The notes: generated by a model not told the origin, from the letters alone. A stretch of 64,000 nt of DNA from Alopecurus myosuroides (GCA_028641055.1 CM054062.1:20207639-20271638); one strand, 5' to 3'. Positions 46,101 through 58,071 are shown, numbered from the stretch's first letter. Translations and numbers: made by a program.

Positions 46101-47993
46101 TAACTTGTATATCAAGTATATACTCCTGAGCTGGAATTTTCCAGTTATCTTCTTTTTCTTTCATATATCTTTTTGTAATTCTATTTTCAATATTACCTTT
46201 CCTTTAGAAGAAGAATCATTCAATATCAAACAATGCTAGTTGTACTAGCTCATCATTGGCGTGTTAGTCATATACTATCACCCATTGATTCATACTGTGA
46301 GTTTGATTGTTCTACTAATATCACCATATTAATAGCATTCTTCCAAATTCCACTCTTAGCGATCTCCAAGCAAGGTAAACGATTTTTACCCATACTTTTA
46401 ATCCATCCCATCATAACAATTTTATGATTAAGATACTATAGCTCGAAGGAAGGAATTTAGAGGATAATTTTTAGCGCCCAACTTCTTGGAATATTCAAAT
46501 GCCTACATCTTCAATCATTGCATATATTCAAATAATATAAGCATATATTGTCACGCTAAATTATACTCATTCATGTTACCACAAATAAGTTTCTAGATAT
46601 CAATATATCGTTCACTTCATTTTCTCTGAAAACAACTCTTTTCAGTTCCTAAATCACCTTGATCAACAAAACATTCTTTTGAAGATAAAGTAATACGGAA
46701 GCAACCATGACTCTGGATTCTAAGTAGGAATTATTTTCTCTCTAGATCAATCAATCATTAATCATATGGATCTAGGTAGGTAATACCGAAAATCTACAAT
46801 AGGACTCAATTTTAAATTTCACTAATACGGTACCAATCTTAAATGGTATTTACCAGATCATAACAGTTATATCTCAATTAACAATCAAAGTGTAAGGTAG
46901 TTTTGTGGATGCCAATGAATACTATAATTTGTGCAAATTCACTTTGATTGGTATTCATGATAAATAAATTCAAGTTAATTCAAAATTATGTCATGAACTC
47001 CCACTCAAAAACAACATCCCTCTTAGTCGTCTTTAGTGATTACACTAACCAAATTCACTACACCAAAACCGATCATAACGTGAGATGATGTAGCTTCAAA
47101 GGCAAACATCGACATGTTCATCATATCATCCATATGACTCATGCTTTACATTTCGGTTGTGTGTTACGAGGCCATGTCTGTACATGCTAGGCTCACCAAG
47201 TAGAACTGTAGTATTGCGTGTGTTTCAAGGCCGTGTCTGTACGTGCTAGGCTTGAAAACACCCGTTGTATGCGAACGTTGAGTCTACCACACCCGATCAT
47301 CACGTGGTGTCTCGGAATGACGAACTCTCTTAATGGTGCATACTTAAGGAAGAAAACATTATTATCTTGATATTAAGTGAGAGGGATCATCTTATAATGC
47401 TACTGTCACGATCTAAGAAAAATAAGATGCATAAAAGGATTAACATCACATGCATGGATAATGTGATATGATATGGTCCTTCTTGCACTTGATCTACATC
47501 TTGTGCATCATGGTATGATCTCCATCATTCCACCGGCGTGGCACCAAGGTCTGTGGCACCTCAGTCTTGATTTTCCATTACAACATATCACATGGATATG
47601 ATATACAGTACGCATGCCATAAAAATAAGACATCCATATGGCTCCTGCCAGTATATCAATAATTTACAAAAGATATCATCTCATACATAAAGTTTGTAAC
47701 ATTGACCATATCACATCACATGCCCTGCAAAAACAAGTTAGACGCCTCTATTTTTTTTGCATATTTTACGTGTCTTGGGATTACGAGGATAGAACCGTTC
47801 ATACCTACGTACAAACGCCACAACATTGATAAAACATATTTTTAACAACCCTTTGTAGATTAGATCTTAACTATAGTAGGAGAACGGACACCCTCCCGGC
47901 CACAAGTGAGACAATTCTCGCGTACATAGTACACGTAAACTTAGTCTAGGGCAGCTTCATTCTACTATGCCACTAAGATCATAAAATACTCAA
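43125..47993 (-). other. Internal region of copia-type element, non-coding
   Basis: This 4.9 kb AT-rich region has the longest ORFs below 70 codons on either strand, and none shows a copia domain. Around 47160-47290 the phrase AGGCCaTGTCTGTACaTGCTAGGCT occurs twice 70-80 bases apart. The stretch is probably structured leader and filler sequence of a non-autonomous element rather than a decayed pol, because no protein traces remain while the LTRs are well preserved. Confidence 0.65.
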
Positions 47994-48874
47994 TGTCGTG
48001 GTGGTATCACGGCAGATGCCATGGGATGGCTTAAGTGTAGGGGCCGATGGACGCTGGAGGTGATCGGGGAGGGATCACACGGCGAGTAGCCGCGTGTAGG
48101 ATGTCTCAAGCACTGCAAACAACCAGATCTTACCCAGGTTCAGGGCACTCGTGTGGAGGTAACACCCCTACTCGTGCCTTTCTCTCTATTTGTGTGTTTA
48201 CCGAGTAGCCACAGTACAAATCAGGCCTTCAGCCGAGTAGCCACTCTCGCTCTCTAGTTCTCTCTATGTGAAGTGAAGCAACGTTAAGTGTCGACCCTCG
48301 CGCAGGAGGGGGCAGGGCACCTTATATACTGGTGCCCAGCCGAATAGAATAAGACTATAAGGTACGACTGATGGCACAGGCGCACTGCAGAACAGAGCAC
48401 GCCTCCGGCTTCTCGCTGACGCGGGTGCCGTAAGTCGTCGCGCCGTTCGGAGATGGGACCTGTCCACCTTGTCAGTGAGATAGGGTAGGCCCCTAGCCCT
48501 GTCCTGTCCCCTCTGTCAGTGACAGGACTTGACAGGCGCCTACCACACTGTAGCCACGCCGTAGCGCGGATAATCACACGCTCCGTAAGTTGAACCGCAC
48601 GCCGGTACGGACGCAGGATACGCGGGATCCCTTGTCAGAACGGCTCCATTGACTTCTGGCCCGAGTAGGGAAGCACTCCCTCTACTCGGACCAACTCCTC
48701 TACTCAGACGAACATAACTTGCTTGATTTCTCCTCTTGGCCATCGATGGGTACGGCCGGATAGAAACCTACCGGCCGGGTAGCAAGTACCGGGTAGCCAT
48801 CTACCCGGTCAAATAGCACCTTGACCTTGCCTTCAACACTTGCCTTACCCCTACTCGGGGGTAACCCCCCGACA
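47994..48874 (-). repeat. 3' LTR of pol-less gypsy
   Basis: TGTCGTGGTGG...CCCCCCGACA, 881 bases. TATATAAG on the minus strand near 48321-48328. The element-strand purine tract CCGGGGACTAA adjoins the right end (48875-48887). Confidence 0.88.
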
Positions 48875-49404
48875 TTAGTCCCCGGAGCTGGTAGAGTCCT
48901 GCGAACTTGTTCACTGGGCCCTGCCAGCTTAAAACAAAAACTGTCTCCATGAACCAGCGACGCCGAGTTGACTCCAACTCGAACCAGTAACTCCTTCTCG
49001 AATCTCTTCAATTGTGCTCATGAGACCACCTTCCTGGTAGCTGAGTAGAGAAATTTCTCTCCTGAGCTGCCGAATAGAATAACTTAGTGAGATTTTGAAC
49101 TTGCTCCCGCTGAATCGGAGCGAATCCACCTCTGCGTGTCGCTACGGGGCACGTGTCACACGCCTGTGCCCCCGACGCCTCGGTACCTGGGATACGGCAG
49201 GCCACGCGCCAATAACTGCAACCCTGGCCCACTAGCCTGTTAAGTCACCTCAACCGTACTCAACTGCCCACGATCTCGACGTGGGATTAACTGTGCCCGT
49301 TACGCGCGCGAGATGCGCTGTGTGCGTTCCTAACGGTTGCGCAACCCACGCCGCACGATCTCTGCGCACGATCAATCCATTAGTAACCGCAACTCGAGGG
49401 GGAG

Positions 49405-49413
49405 AGATAAATA
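49405..49413 (+). promoter_or_regulatory. TATA-like box upstream of the antisense gene
   Basis: GATAAATAC lies about 190 bases before the ATG at 49603, followed by a pyrimidine-rich leader. It is weaker than the CTATAAATAG of the homologous ORF at 1321-1330 but in the equivalent place. Confidence 0.4.
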
Positions 49414-49602
49414 CCCCCTCGACGCTCCCTTTTCCTCTTTCCTGCTCATTCCAATCCCGGGCCCCCTCGCCTCTCCGCCGCCGTCGAGCACGCCGCCACC
49501 GCAACCACTTGTTGCGCCGCTGCTCCACGCGCCGCAAAAGAGACAGAGAGCAACTCCTCCGCTTGTTTCTGCCTCCAATCTCTCACAAGTTCTTCCGATT
49601 CC

Positions 49603-52600
49603 ATGGCTCCTCGCGGAAATGACGATGCGGCAGCCCGCGCCGGCTGGGAGGGATCAGAAGTCACGGCGGAGGATTGCCAGTGGCTTGTCAACACACGCCG
49701 CGTCCCTCCCGGCGTCGTCTGCCGGCAGCCAGGTACCGAAATCATCCCCAAACCCGAGGAGGACGAATATGTCGTCTTTCTCGCCCACTTCAAAAGGGGA
49801 TTCGGCCTTCCTGTTTCCGAATTCTTTGCCGAATTCCTCAATCATTTTGGCCTCCAGCCACACCATCTTCCACCCAACGCCCTCGTAATGCTATCCCTCC
49901 ATGCCGTGGTATGCGAAGCCTTCTTAGGCGTCTACCCAACCATCCACACTTGGGCCAGGTATTTCTTCTTCCGTAAACAGAGTATTCCCAATCCGGGGAA
50001 CACCGAGAGCGCCCGCGCGATGACGCAGACGGGATGCGCCATGATGCTGCAGCGCACGACTGGCCATCACCCGCGGGTTAAGGGACTGGAAACTGTGCGC
50101 AAGTGGCAGCGCAGCTTCCTATACGTGAAGAACGTCGCCACAGAAGAGGGGAAGCCGATCCAGGACCGGATAGGGCTTCCAAAGTTCAAGAACGCAAGGC
50201 CAACCCAGCAGAACTGGGGCTACCACCCCAAGAGCACCATCGAGGATGTCGTCCAGGTTGAGCGGCGCCTGGCCGAGTTGCAAGATGAGGGATTTCGCCG
50301 AGACGACCCCATCGCGTGAAGGATTTCACGCCGAGTACTCCCGCTCCAGCGTCGCACGCACAAGATGTGCTACATGGGAGGAAGCCGAGACTGCACAAGG
50401 ACAACCACCTTCGAGCTCAGCACAGCCGAGGTGGCCATCTGGGCTAGATCCATCATGCAGATAACGCTCTCCGACACCTGGATGTACGGCTTCGTGCCGT
50501 ACAGCCGCCTCAAGCCCATTGGAAAGGTTAGCCTTCTGTGCTTTGTTTCTGCACTTTGATACCGAGTAGTTGGCCTCTCAGCTTTGTATGCTTAGTCTTT
50601 GCATGCTGCACCGAGTAGAATATCACAAATATCCTTTTGGCTTATATGCTTTGTGTTTGCATGCCATGTCGAGTAGAAATCCTTAGCTGAATATGCTTTG
50701 TGTTTGCATGCTATTCCGAGTAGAACCCCTTAGCTTTATATGCTTTATGTTTGCATGCTATGCCGGGTAGAACTCCTTATCTTTATATGCTTTATGTTCG
50801 CATGCTATGCCGAGTAGAACTCCTTAGCTTTATATTCTTTATGTTTGCATGCTATGCCGAGTAGAACTCCTTAGCTTTATATGCTTTACGTTTGCATGCT
50901 ATGCCGAGTAGAACTCTTTAGCTGAGAACTCAACTTACTTGTGCTATCTGTTTTCCTCTACAGCACATCGATCGCCAGGGAGAAGAAGATACTGAAGTAT
51001 TCGAGGGCAATTGGTCAGATGACCGAGAAGAGGACGATGAGACCGCCTACGATACCCAGGACACCCTATGCATCCCTCATGCCAATCGGCCTGGTAAGCA
51101 CCGAGTTGACGCGTCTATCCGGGACTGGTCCGAGGATGACGAAGGTGACTAAGTTCACCTCTCTGATCGCGAGCAGCGCACTCTGATTTCCTTTTCTGTT
51201 TATGAATTCCTTTTCTCTTCTACTCTGTAGAGGATCCTGAGCTGGACGAAGACGAGGAGCCCCTAGAGGTTAAGCCCCTATCTGTGGCTGCTCCCACAAC
51301 TCGGAAGAGGATGGGCAGTGGTGCCCAAGAACCTGCTCCGAAGAAAACCAAGAAGACGGACAAAAAGAAAACCACCGCCAGAAGACAACCCCCACCGCTA
51401 AAGAGTAAGTCACTCCATCCAAATACCAACTCGTCACTGCTTCTTGCTATGCTCTTCTGCTTCTCCCTTTATGAACTATTTCTTTCTTCCAGCGCCCCTA
51501 TGGACGCTGATGCCGCTGCAAACCCCGCTCGTCCCAAGAGGAAGGCCGTCATGGACCTCGAGAAGCTTGTCGATCTCTCAGAGGAGGAAGATGAGCCAGC
51601 TCAGCAGGACAGGACACGTGCGTCCTCTCCCCTCAAGGTTCAAGAAGATACCGACGCCGAGAACACTGGCGCTGTTGATGATGTTGAGGATGAGAACCTG
51701 GAGCAGCAGACTGACGCGCACCAGACTGCGCAGGATGCTGCTCACACCGAGATGCCTCCCTCTCCCCCAGCTGCATCAGTTGGGGAGAAAGCTGAAGAAG
51801 ACGCCGAGAATCAAGACCGTGCCGCCCTGGAGCGGCAAGATGACAACACCGAGCAGCAGGATACTCAAGCTGCAGCTCAACCCGATCCCGCGGCCGGGCC
51901 GCAGGTAGAAGAAGTTACGGACACGAGACCTGATCCCGCTGCCGAGCAGCGGGTAGAAGAAACTGTGGTGGAGCCCGCTAGCCAGAGCAAAGTGCAGCCA
52001 GATGCTGCGCCGGGTAGCTGGCCCCCTGTGCCGCCTACCCAGCAGGCGACTCCACCAAAAGCACCGATTCCTCCACCAAAGCAGACTGCATCAACGACCA
52101 CTTCTCAGCAAGTGCCTTCGTCTGCTTCACGCCAAATGCCTCCGTTCGCTTCTCGAGCGGACACTGCTCCTAGCCCCAAGAAGGCTACCAAGCTTGAAGC
52201 TGCGCCTACACGGAAGAATCCACCGCGCAAAGTTGCGCAGGCTGGAGACCATATGCCACCACCCAAGCCACTGATTGCGCCAGCCGGGAAGCCAACAAAG
52301 AGCACACAACTCACCATCGGCGGGCCCATCCCTAGCAGCAAATCGGCTGCTGCTGGATCTGCTGGCCCTGGCGAAGGGCCGAGTGCCGGAGGTGCTGTCC
52401 GCGCACAAGCCAGCTGGCCGCAATACCTGCTGGAGGTGTCCAAGCAACATGATATCTCACTGGCCAAAGGCGAGAAGAAGCTTTCTGCCTTGAAGGGAGG
52501 TCAGGCCAAGGCTGTCGACGTCAAATCCAAAGGCAAAGGACCAGCACCAGTTCCGAAACTCCACTTGCGGGAAGCCGAAGAGGATGATATTGAATCGGAG

Positions 52601-54736
52601 GGCCTGACCGCGGTCCTGGACCGGGTAGAATTTGTGGACAAAGTTTGGGAAAGCGATGCTCATGGCGTCCCAAAGTGGGATGGCCTTACGCTGGGTCCAG
52701 TTGACCACTACCGCGTCGATTGGAACAAGGCCGATATTGGCTCTGTCCCAATGACCATCGCCTCCCCGACCTGCACTCTGGCCGGGAAGCTGTTCTGCCT
52801 CCGCAAAGCCGCCGAGGACGTCGAGCAATCATATGTTGTAAGTGTTTTTTCCTTTCTTGCTTTTTCCGAGTTGCAGTTTCTCTGTTCCTCTTCTCTTCTG
52901 TTCTTCTTTTCCTCTTAGCCACTCCCCAGTCCCCGAGATTCGGGCCGAGTAGACGGACACTCAACCGAGTTGCCGTCTTCTCGGGCCAAATCTTCCAAAA
53001 TTCTCAAACTCTCTCTCTTCTCTTCTACAGAATAGCCTCCTCAAGAGGACAAAAGTGTTCCGTCGGCTGCTCTGGAACCATCGCATTGCCAAGGACCGCC
53101 TCGAAGCTCTTTGAAGCCGAGAAGAGGGATAGTGCAGCGATGGAGCAGGCGGCATTGGACAAAAATCTCCAGATTTCTAAAGTGGAAGGTAAGCTCTCAG
53201 CAATTCGGTTTGTGCGTTTTGTGTTTACGCCCGTTTGTTTGCTTTTTGCTTTAACTTGGTTACTCTGCAGGCAAGCTCAACGAACTGATGGAGAAGCATC
53301 GCGACTGCGAAGTCTTTGCTGCTTCTGCCCAAAGCAAGATTGCCACTCTCGAAGGTGAGTTGCCTCCCTTCTCTGCACATGTGTCTCTTTTTACTCTGTT
53401 ACTTTGCTGACGTTGCTGTTCTTCTCGCAAAAGAATACAAGAACTTCCGAGAGCAGCACCTGAATTGCCTCATGCCCTCCGAGGTGCGGCAACAACTCGA
53501 AACCCACTAAGCTGAGCTCAAGAAGGAGCGTCTCGCCGAGATGGCGGAGTTTGAAGAACTGCAGGTTAAGCTGAAAACTGCTCTCCAGGATGCCCTCGAC
53601 CAAGCTGCCGAGAAGGATGAAGTCAAGAAGACTGCCAAGGCCAGAGAGAAGACACTCGAGATGGAACTCTCGATGCTGAAGAAGCACAACGAGCAACTCA
53701 TCCTCCAGATCTCCAACGCCTGCAGCATCGAAGACAGGCACATCGCTGACGAGGAGGACTGGAAAGTCAAGCTGGGGGCCTTGCTGGTGGATCTCGAACG
53801 TAAGTTTTCTCTTCTATGCACCTGGCTGTTTCTCTTCTCTGCCACCCTTTCTAACTCTTATTGGTTTCTCTCTTAGATATTTTCCCTGATCTCCGCGCCG
53901 CTAGCACGCCTGCTCTGGCGAAGGCAAGGCAACTCCGAGCTGAATCCGGGATGCCTGTCGACACCAAGTCCACCATCAATGATTACCTCTTGAATATCAA
54001 AACTCAACTCCGCTCCCTCAAGGGCTTGGGCACCACCATGGTGTCCACTTCATACAAGCTGCATGATCTGTTCTGGCCGGATCAATCTGCGCCAGACAGC
54101 TTCAGCGAGATCGCCGAGAAGCTGAGCGGCGTGAAAGCCGAGTTGAAGAAATGGCGTGCCTCTGCAGCTCGGGCAGGAGCTGATCAGCTGCTGCATTTCA
54201 TCACCAGCTGGTACGAGAATCTCAATCTCGAGAGGATCCTCGTTCTGCGCGAAGACTCCAAGTGGACCACCAACTCCGATTGTGTTACTCGCCGGAAAGC
54301 AGTGTCCTACGAGATTGCCTCCTATGCTGACACCGCCACTTACATCGACGGCCTCCCCGAGCCAGACACCGAGCCCGAAGACGAGGACAAGGACGATGAA
54401 GAAGACACCGAGTCGGAGGACTTGAGCGTGTTTGAGTAGGATGCAGCAAAGGGAGCCATCGAGAAGGGGAAGGCCAAGGTTGATGCAGAAGCCGAGAAGC
54501 CGCAACCCAACGCCCAGGAGGCCACCATCACTACCGAGATGGTGATCCAGCAAGCGGCTCCCGAGCTGGGCGCGACTGGCGCCTTCCCGATGCCCGGCTT
54601 CCAGTCTGCTGCATCTACCTCTGCCATGGATCCCATCTCGGTTGCCACTGCAACCTCAGAACCAGCTGCCAACGCCAACTCTGAAGCTGATGCTGACAGC
54701 GCCAAGGCGGACGACACCGCCGCTACTAAGGAGTGA
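49603..54736 (+). pseudogene. Multi-exon antisense gene of pol-less gypsy (PF04195-type domain, coiled coil)
   Basis: Proposed exons: 49603-50526, 50964-51144, 51231-51404, 51491-52837, 53031-53188, 53271-53354, 53434-53799, 53877-54736. All introns are short GT-AG and phases fit, except intron 3 (86 bases, would shift frame; it is open if retained). Exon 1 has the PF04195-type domain (FKRGFGLPVSEFFAEFLNHFG, LQPHHLPPN), homologous to 47-1180. Exons 2-4 are acidic, Lys-rich (KKTKKTDKKK) and then Pro/Ala/Gln-rich. Exons 5-7 are a long coiled coil. Exon 8 is a helical domain (LLNIKTQLRSLKGLGTTMV) with an acidic tail. Breaks: TGA 50317, TAA 53508, TAG 54437 and a frameshift near 53110. Function is unknown. 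A spliced gene on the strand opposite gag implies its own transcript. Confidence 0.72.
50580..50925 (+). repeat. 47-base minisatellite in intron 1 of the antisense gene
   Basis: Seven units, each with GCATGCTATGCCGAGTAGAA preceded by a TTTATATGCTTTATGTTT-type stretch. The GCATGC word occurs at 50601, 50659, 50706, 50753, 50800, 50847 and 50894, exactly 47 bases apart after the first interval. It ends just before the exon 2 acceptor. The CGAGTAGAA word also recurs elsewhere in this element. Confidence 0.85.
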
Positions 54737-55375
54737 ATCCTGAAAAACTTTTATCTTGAACTTTGATCAGATCCCCGGGATGCCGGGTGCAAATGTATCC
54801 ATACTATTAAGTCTTTGTTGCTACTCAGTTTTAATTTAGTTGAAGTTCTTAGCAGCTCTGGCTCAATGCCGGGTGGCGTTAATATGCAAGTCCCCGAGTT
54901 GCATTTTTTATCCACTCTTCCTTTTTATCTCAGCTCTTACCTGCAACTTGTTGCTTTTTTGGTAGTCGAGTCACAAGAGTTCAAAGTTGGAGTTTCAAAT
55001 ACTTAGCAACTTAGAAAAATCATAGTAACGCTGCCCACCACTTAGCCGAAAAGAAGGAAAGCAGTAAAGAACACTCTATTCGGTTGCCACATGTTTCCTT
55101 CCCTTTGCAACTTTTCATGTGTTCATTGACCCTTTGGCTTGTTCTCTGGCTTGCCATGAAGCCGGGTTGCGGACAGCAGCAGAGTCGCATAGTTGGCCCG
55201 TGGGTTTAAACACACTACTTTATATGTTTTTGAAATTCTAAGTGGTTCAACCGAATAGACAAAGTAAGAACAAGATAAACACAAGGAGCAATTAGGACGA
55301 GGGCAGTCCCCGAGTTCAATTTCAGATTGCCGAATAGAATTTTAACTCGGATAATAAAGTACATACACAGTTTGC
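54737..55375. other. Element interior between antisense gene and integrase remnant
   Basis: No ORF with sense. It contains the 3' flank of the antisense gene (no clear AATAAA) and CCCCGAGTT words that recur in the element. Confidence 0.5.
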
Positions 55376-55558
55376 TCATGAGTGAAAACGTCGGAGTAGA
55401 GCTATATTCCAAGGGCGCTTAGATTCCTCTTCAGCTCTATCCGTCCTGTTCTTCTGGGGTGCCTGTGCGTCAACTAGATAGTAGGCATCATTGTGCAAAG
55501 CCTTGCTCACAATGAACGGCCCTTCCCACGGAGGGGACAGCTTGTGCATCTCGGGCAC
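55376..55558 (-). pseudogene. Integrase C-terminal remnant
   Basis: Sixty codons ending in a natural stop read MHKLSPPWEGPFIVSKAL, DAYYLVDAQ and WNIALLRRFHS. This is the usual end of gypsy integrase, with the GPF-x-V box and the N-I-x-x-L-R-x-F-x terminus. Everything upstream in pol is gone; the next bases are the 77-base repeat array. It shows where the pol deletion ended. Confidence 0.8.
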
Positions 55559-55985
55559 GCGTATAGGCTTTAACTCTCTTGCCTTTGCGTCTTTGCGGCT
55601 ATTCGGTTTCTTGCCTTCCTTGGCATACCGGGCACGCGTATAGGATTTTAGCTCTTTTGCCTCTGTGTTTTTGCCGCTATTCGGTTTCTTGCCTTTACTG
55701 GCATACCGGGCACGCGTATAGGCTTTAGCTCTTTTGCCTCTGCGTTTTTGCCGCTATTCGGTTTCTTGCCTTCATTGGCATACCGGGCACGTGTATAGGC
55801 TTTAGCTCTTTTGCCTCTGCGTTTTTGCCGCTATTCGGTTTCTTGCCTTCATTGGCATACCGGGCACGCGTATAGGCTTTAGCTCTTTTGCCTCTGCGTT
55901 TTTGCCGCTATTCGGTTTCTTGCCTTCATTGGCATACCGGGCACGCGTATAGGCTTTAGCTCTTTTGCCTCTGCATTTTTCCCGC
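55553..55985. repeat. 77/78-base tandem array at the pol deletion
   Basis: About 5.5 units, each starting GGCACGCGTATAGG and containing GCTCTTTTGCCTCTGCG and GCTATTCGGTTTCTTGCC. Starts are near 55553, 55631, 55709, 55786, 55863 and 55940. Later units are nearly identical and the first two more diverged. Confidence 0.88.
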
Positions 55986-56029
55986 TACCAAGACCTCTTC
56001 CGAGCCGAGGGCGAGTCCCCGAGTACTCG

Positions 56030-56160
56030 GAAAGGACCCCCTCGATGAATGCAACAGTCCCCGAGTTGAGAGGGGCAGTCCCCGAGTAAGAAGGGACAGT
56101 CCCCGGGTTGCAGGTGCCAGTCCCCGGGTTGGAGACGGCAGTCCCCGGGTTCTCTTTTGC
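56030..56160. repeat. Short AGTCCCCG(A/G)G(T) repeats
   Basis: Six or more copies of CAGTCCCCGAGT/CAGTCCCCGGGTT occur at 22-26 base intervals. On the minus strand one frame reads as repeats of (N/S/Y)(P/S)GT. They lie directly between the 77-base array and the Gag remnant. Confidence 0.75.
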
Positions 56161-56359
56161 AGCCTCCCAGTCAATCTCCATGGGAACAGTTTCCTTTCTT
56201 GGCAGAGCGGAACCAAAGATAGACTGCGAGTTGAGCTTTAGTGGCTTGATAGCCTGCTCCTACAGAGTTGTGTTTCTGGCCGAGCTGCCGCGCCACAGCG
56301 TGCTGTTTTCCGGCGGCAACCGGGTCATACACCTAGAATTGTTTACCCTTCCCCAGAGT

Positions 56360-57223
56360 TCATACTCTGGTCTTTATCCCCAACGGGAAGCGGTGATGAG
56401 GCCTGATCCGTACATTTGACCGCATGTGAGTGCACAACCCGAGAAGCACCAGCACCCGTATTGGCTTTCCGGAACTCCTCATTTTGCCTGCCAGCCTCTC
56501 AGCGCCTAAGTTGCGACGAGTAGCGCCTAGCTTGCTAGGCTTCCTAACCACAGGAGTAAAGCCGTGGGCTTTGTTGTACTCATTTTGCGCAAGGTTCAGC
56601 TCAAGCCTAACGTTTTCCAGCTCCTGGGTCTCAGCGAGTAGCGCCTGGCGCTGCTGCTCGATTTGCGCCCACATGGCGGCGAGTTCCGCCTTGGTGGGTT
56701 GCGGCATGGTAGCGCCTGCGCGAATAGCCGGGATGACCGCAGAGGTGGAAGGAGGCAGGTTTGAGTCCTTCTCGTAGGGCTTGTGGACCCTCGCACCCAC
56801 AGGTTCCTCGATGACGCCAGTGACAGCGGCTGCGCCCTTCCCGGCATCGATAGCCGAGCCTGTCATCATCACCTCCACGCTGTCCGCAGAGCAGCCAGTT
56901 GGCGTTCCGCGGGCAGCAAGCACAGCAGGAGGATCTTTCGCGACGAGCACCTCCTCTGGGAACTCGCGGATGACGGTGGTGGCGACGTAGACCAGGTGCG
57001 AGCCGAAGGAGAGCACCGAGCCACCTGCCGGCATGGGTCTACCACCGAAATCTCCGGCGTTGTCGGTGACGAAATCGAAGGAGCCGAATCTATGGACAAG
57101 GGCACAAACCACGCGCTCCCCAGTAGCAGAAATGAGTCCCGTCCGAACATGGACTCCAGCCAGCGCCGCTGCTGGCACCATGGTGGGTGCCAACTGTCGT
57201 GGTGGTATCACGGCAGATGCCAT
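56360..57223 (-). pseudogene. Gag N-terminal region of pol-less gypsy, truncated
   Basis: The frame opens at ATG 57221-57223 inside the 5' LTR, passes through the primer-binding site (RQLAPT) and continues to a stop at 56360. It contains a hydrophobic/Gly-rich first half (GGSVLSFGSHLVYVATT) and a coiled-coil-like second half (KAELAAMWAQIEQQRQALL...LELNLAQNEYNK). This is the same layout as the N-terminal part of element X's Gag. The Gag core is missing. Confidence 0.65.
57178..57194 (-). other. Primer-binding site of pol-less gypsy
   Basis: On the minus strand, after the LTR end CGACA, a short spacer precedes TTGGCACCCACCATGG. It is one base different in the core from that of element X (TTGGCGCC). 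Confidence 0.65.
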
Positions 57224-58071
57224 GGGATGGCTAAAGTGTAGGGGCCGATGGACGCTGGAGGTGATCGGGGAGGGATCACACGGCGAGTAGCCGCGTGTAG
57301 GATGTCTCAAGCACTGCAAACAACCAGATCTTACCCAGGTTCAGGGCCCTCGTGTGGAGGTAACACCCCTACTCCTGCCTTTCTCTCTATTTGTGTGTTT
57401 ACCGAGTAGCCACAGTACAAATCAGGCCTTCAGCCGAGTAGCCACTCTAGCTCTCTAGTTCTCTCTATGTGAAGTGAAGCAACGTTAAGTGTCGACCCTG
57501 GCGCAGGAGGGGGCAGGGCACCTTATATACTGGTGCCCAGCCGAATAGAATAAGACTATAAGGTACGACTGATGGGACAGGCGCACTGCAGAACAGAGCA
57601 CGCCTCCGGCTTCTCGCTGACGCGGGTGTTGTAAGTCGTCGCGCCGTTCGGAGATGGGACCTGTTCACCTTGTCAGTGAGATAGGGTAGGCCCCTAGCCC
57701 TGTCATGTCCCCTCTGTCAGTGACAGGACTTGACAGGCGCCTACCACACTGTAGCCACGCCATAGCGCGGATAATCACGCGCTCCGTAAGTTGAACCGCA
57801 CACCGGTACGGACGCAGGATACGGGGGATCCCTTGTCAGAACGGCTCCATTGACTTCTGGCCCGAGTAGGAAAGCACTCCCTCTACTCGGACCAACTCCT
57901 CTACTCGGACGAACATAACTTGCTTGATTTCTCCTCTTGGCCATCGATGGGTACGGCCGGATAGAAACCTACCGGGTAGCAAGTACCGGGTAGCCATCTA
58001 CCCGGTCAAATAGCACCTTGACCTTGCCTTCAGCACTTGCCTTACCCCTACTCGGGGGTAACCCCCCGACA
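57195..58071 (-). repeat. 5' LTR of pol-less gypsy
   Basis: 877 bases, pairing with 47994-48874. The 4-base length difference is a missing GCCG-type unit near 57975. Confidence 0.88.

Larger units (their letters stand above)
47994..58071 (-). mobile_element. Pol-less Tat-type gypsy carrying a large antisense gene
   Basis: Minus-strand element with LTRs of 881 and 877 bases and perfect target duplicates CTCAA at 47989-47993 and 58072-58076. Order along its strand: 5' LTR (58071-57195), primer-binding site, N-terminal Gag (57223-56360), repeat arrays (56160-55553), the last 60 codons of integrase (55558-55376), then the antisense gene (49603-54736, plus strand), a purine tract and the 3' LTR (48874-47994). 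The Gag core, protease, RT, RNase H and integrase core are deleted. I count about 17 substitutions and one 4-base gap between the LTRs, about 2%, so it is younger than its copia host. Confidence 0.88.

Noticed and set aside
50580..50925. Regular repeats as a CRISPR array
   Set aside because: Units are contiguous 47-base tandem repeats without unique spacers, in a plant retrotransposon intron.
51284..52918. Single 544-codon ORF as an intact gene
   Set aside because: It is exons 3 and 4 of the antisense gene read through a retained intron, with a non-coding tail after the donor at 52838.
55553..55985. 77-base array as CRISPR or centromeric satellite
   Set aside because: Only about 5.5 contiguous units, confined to one gypsy element.
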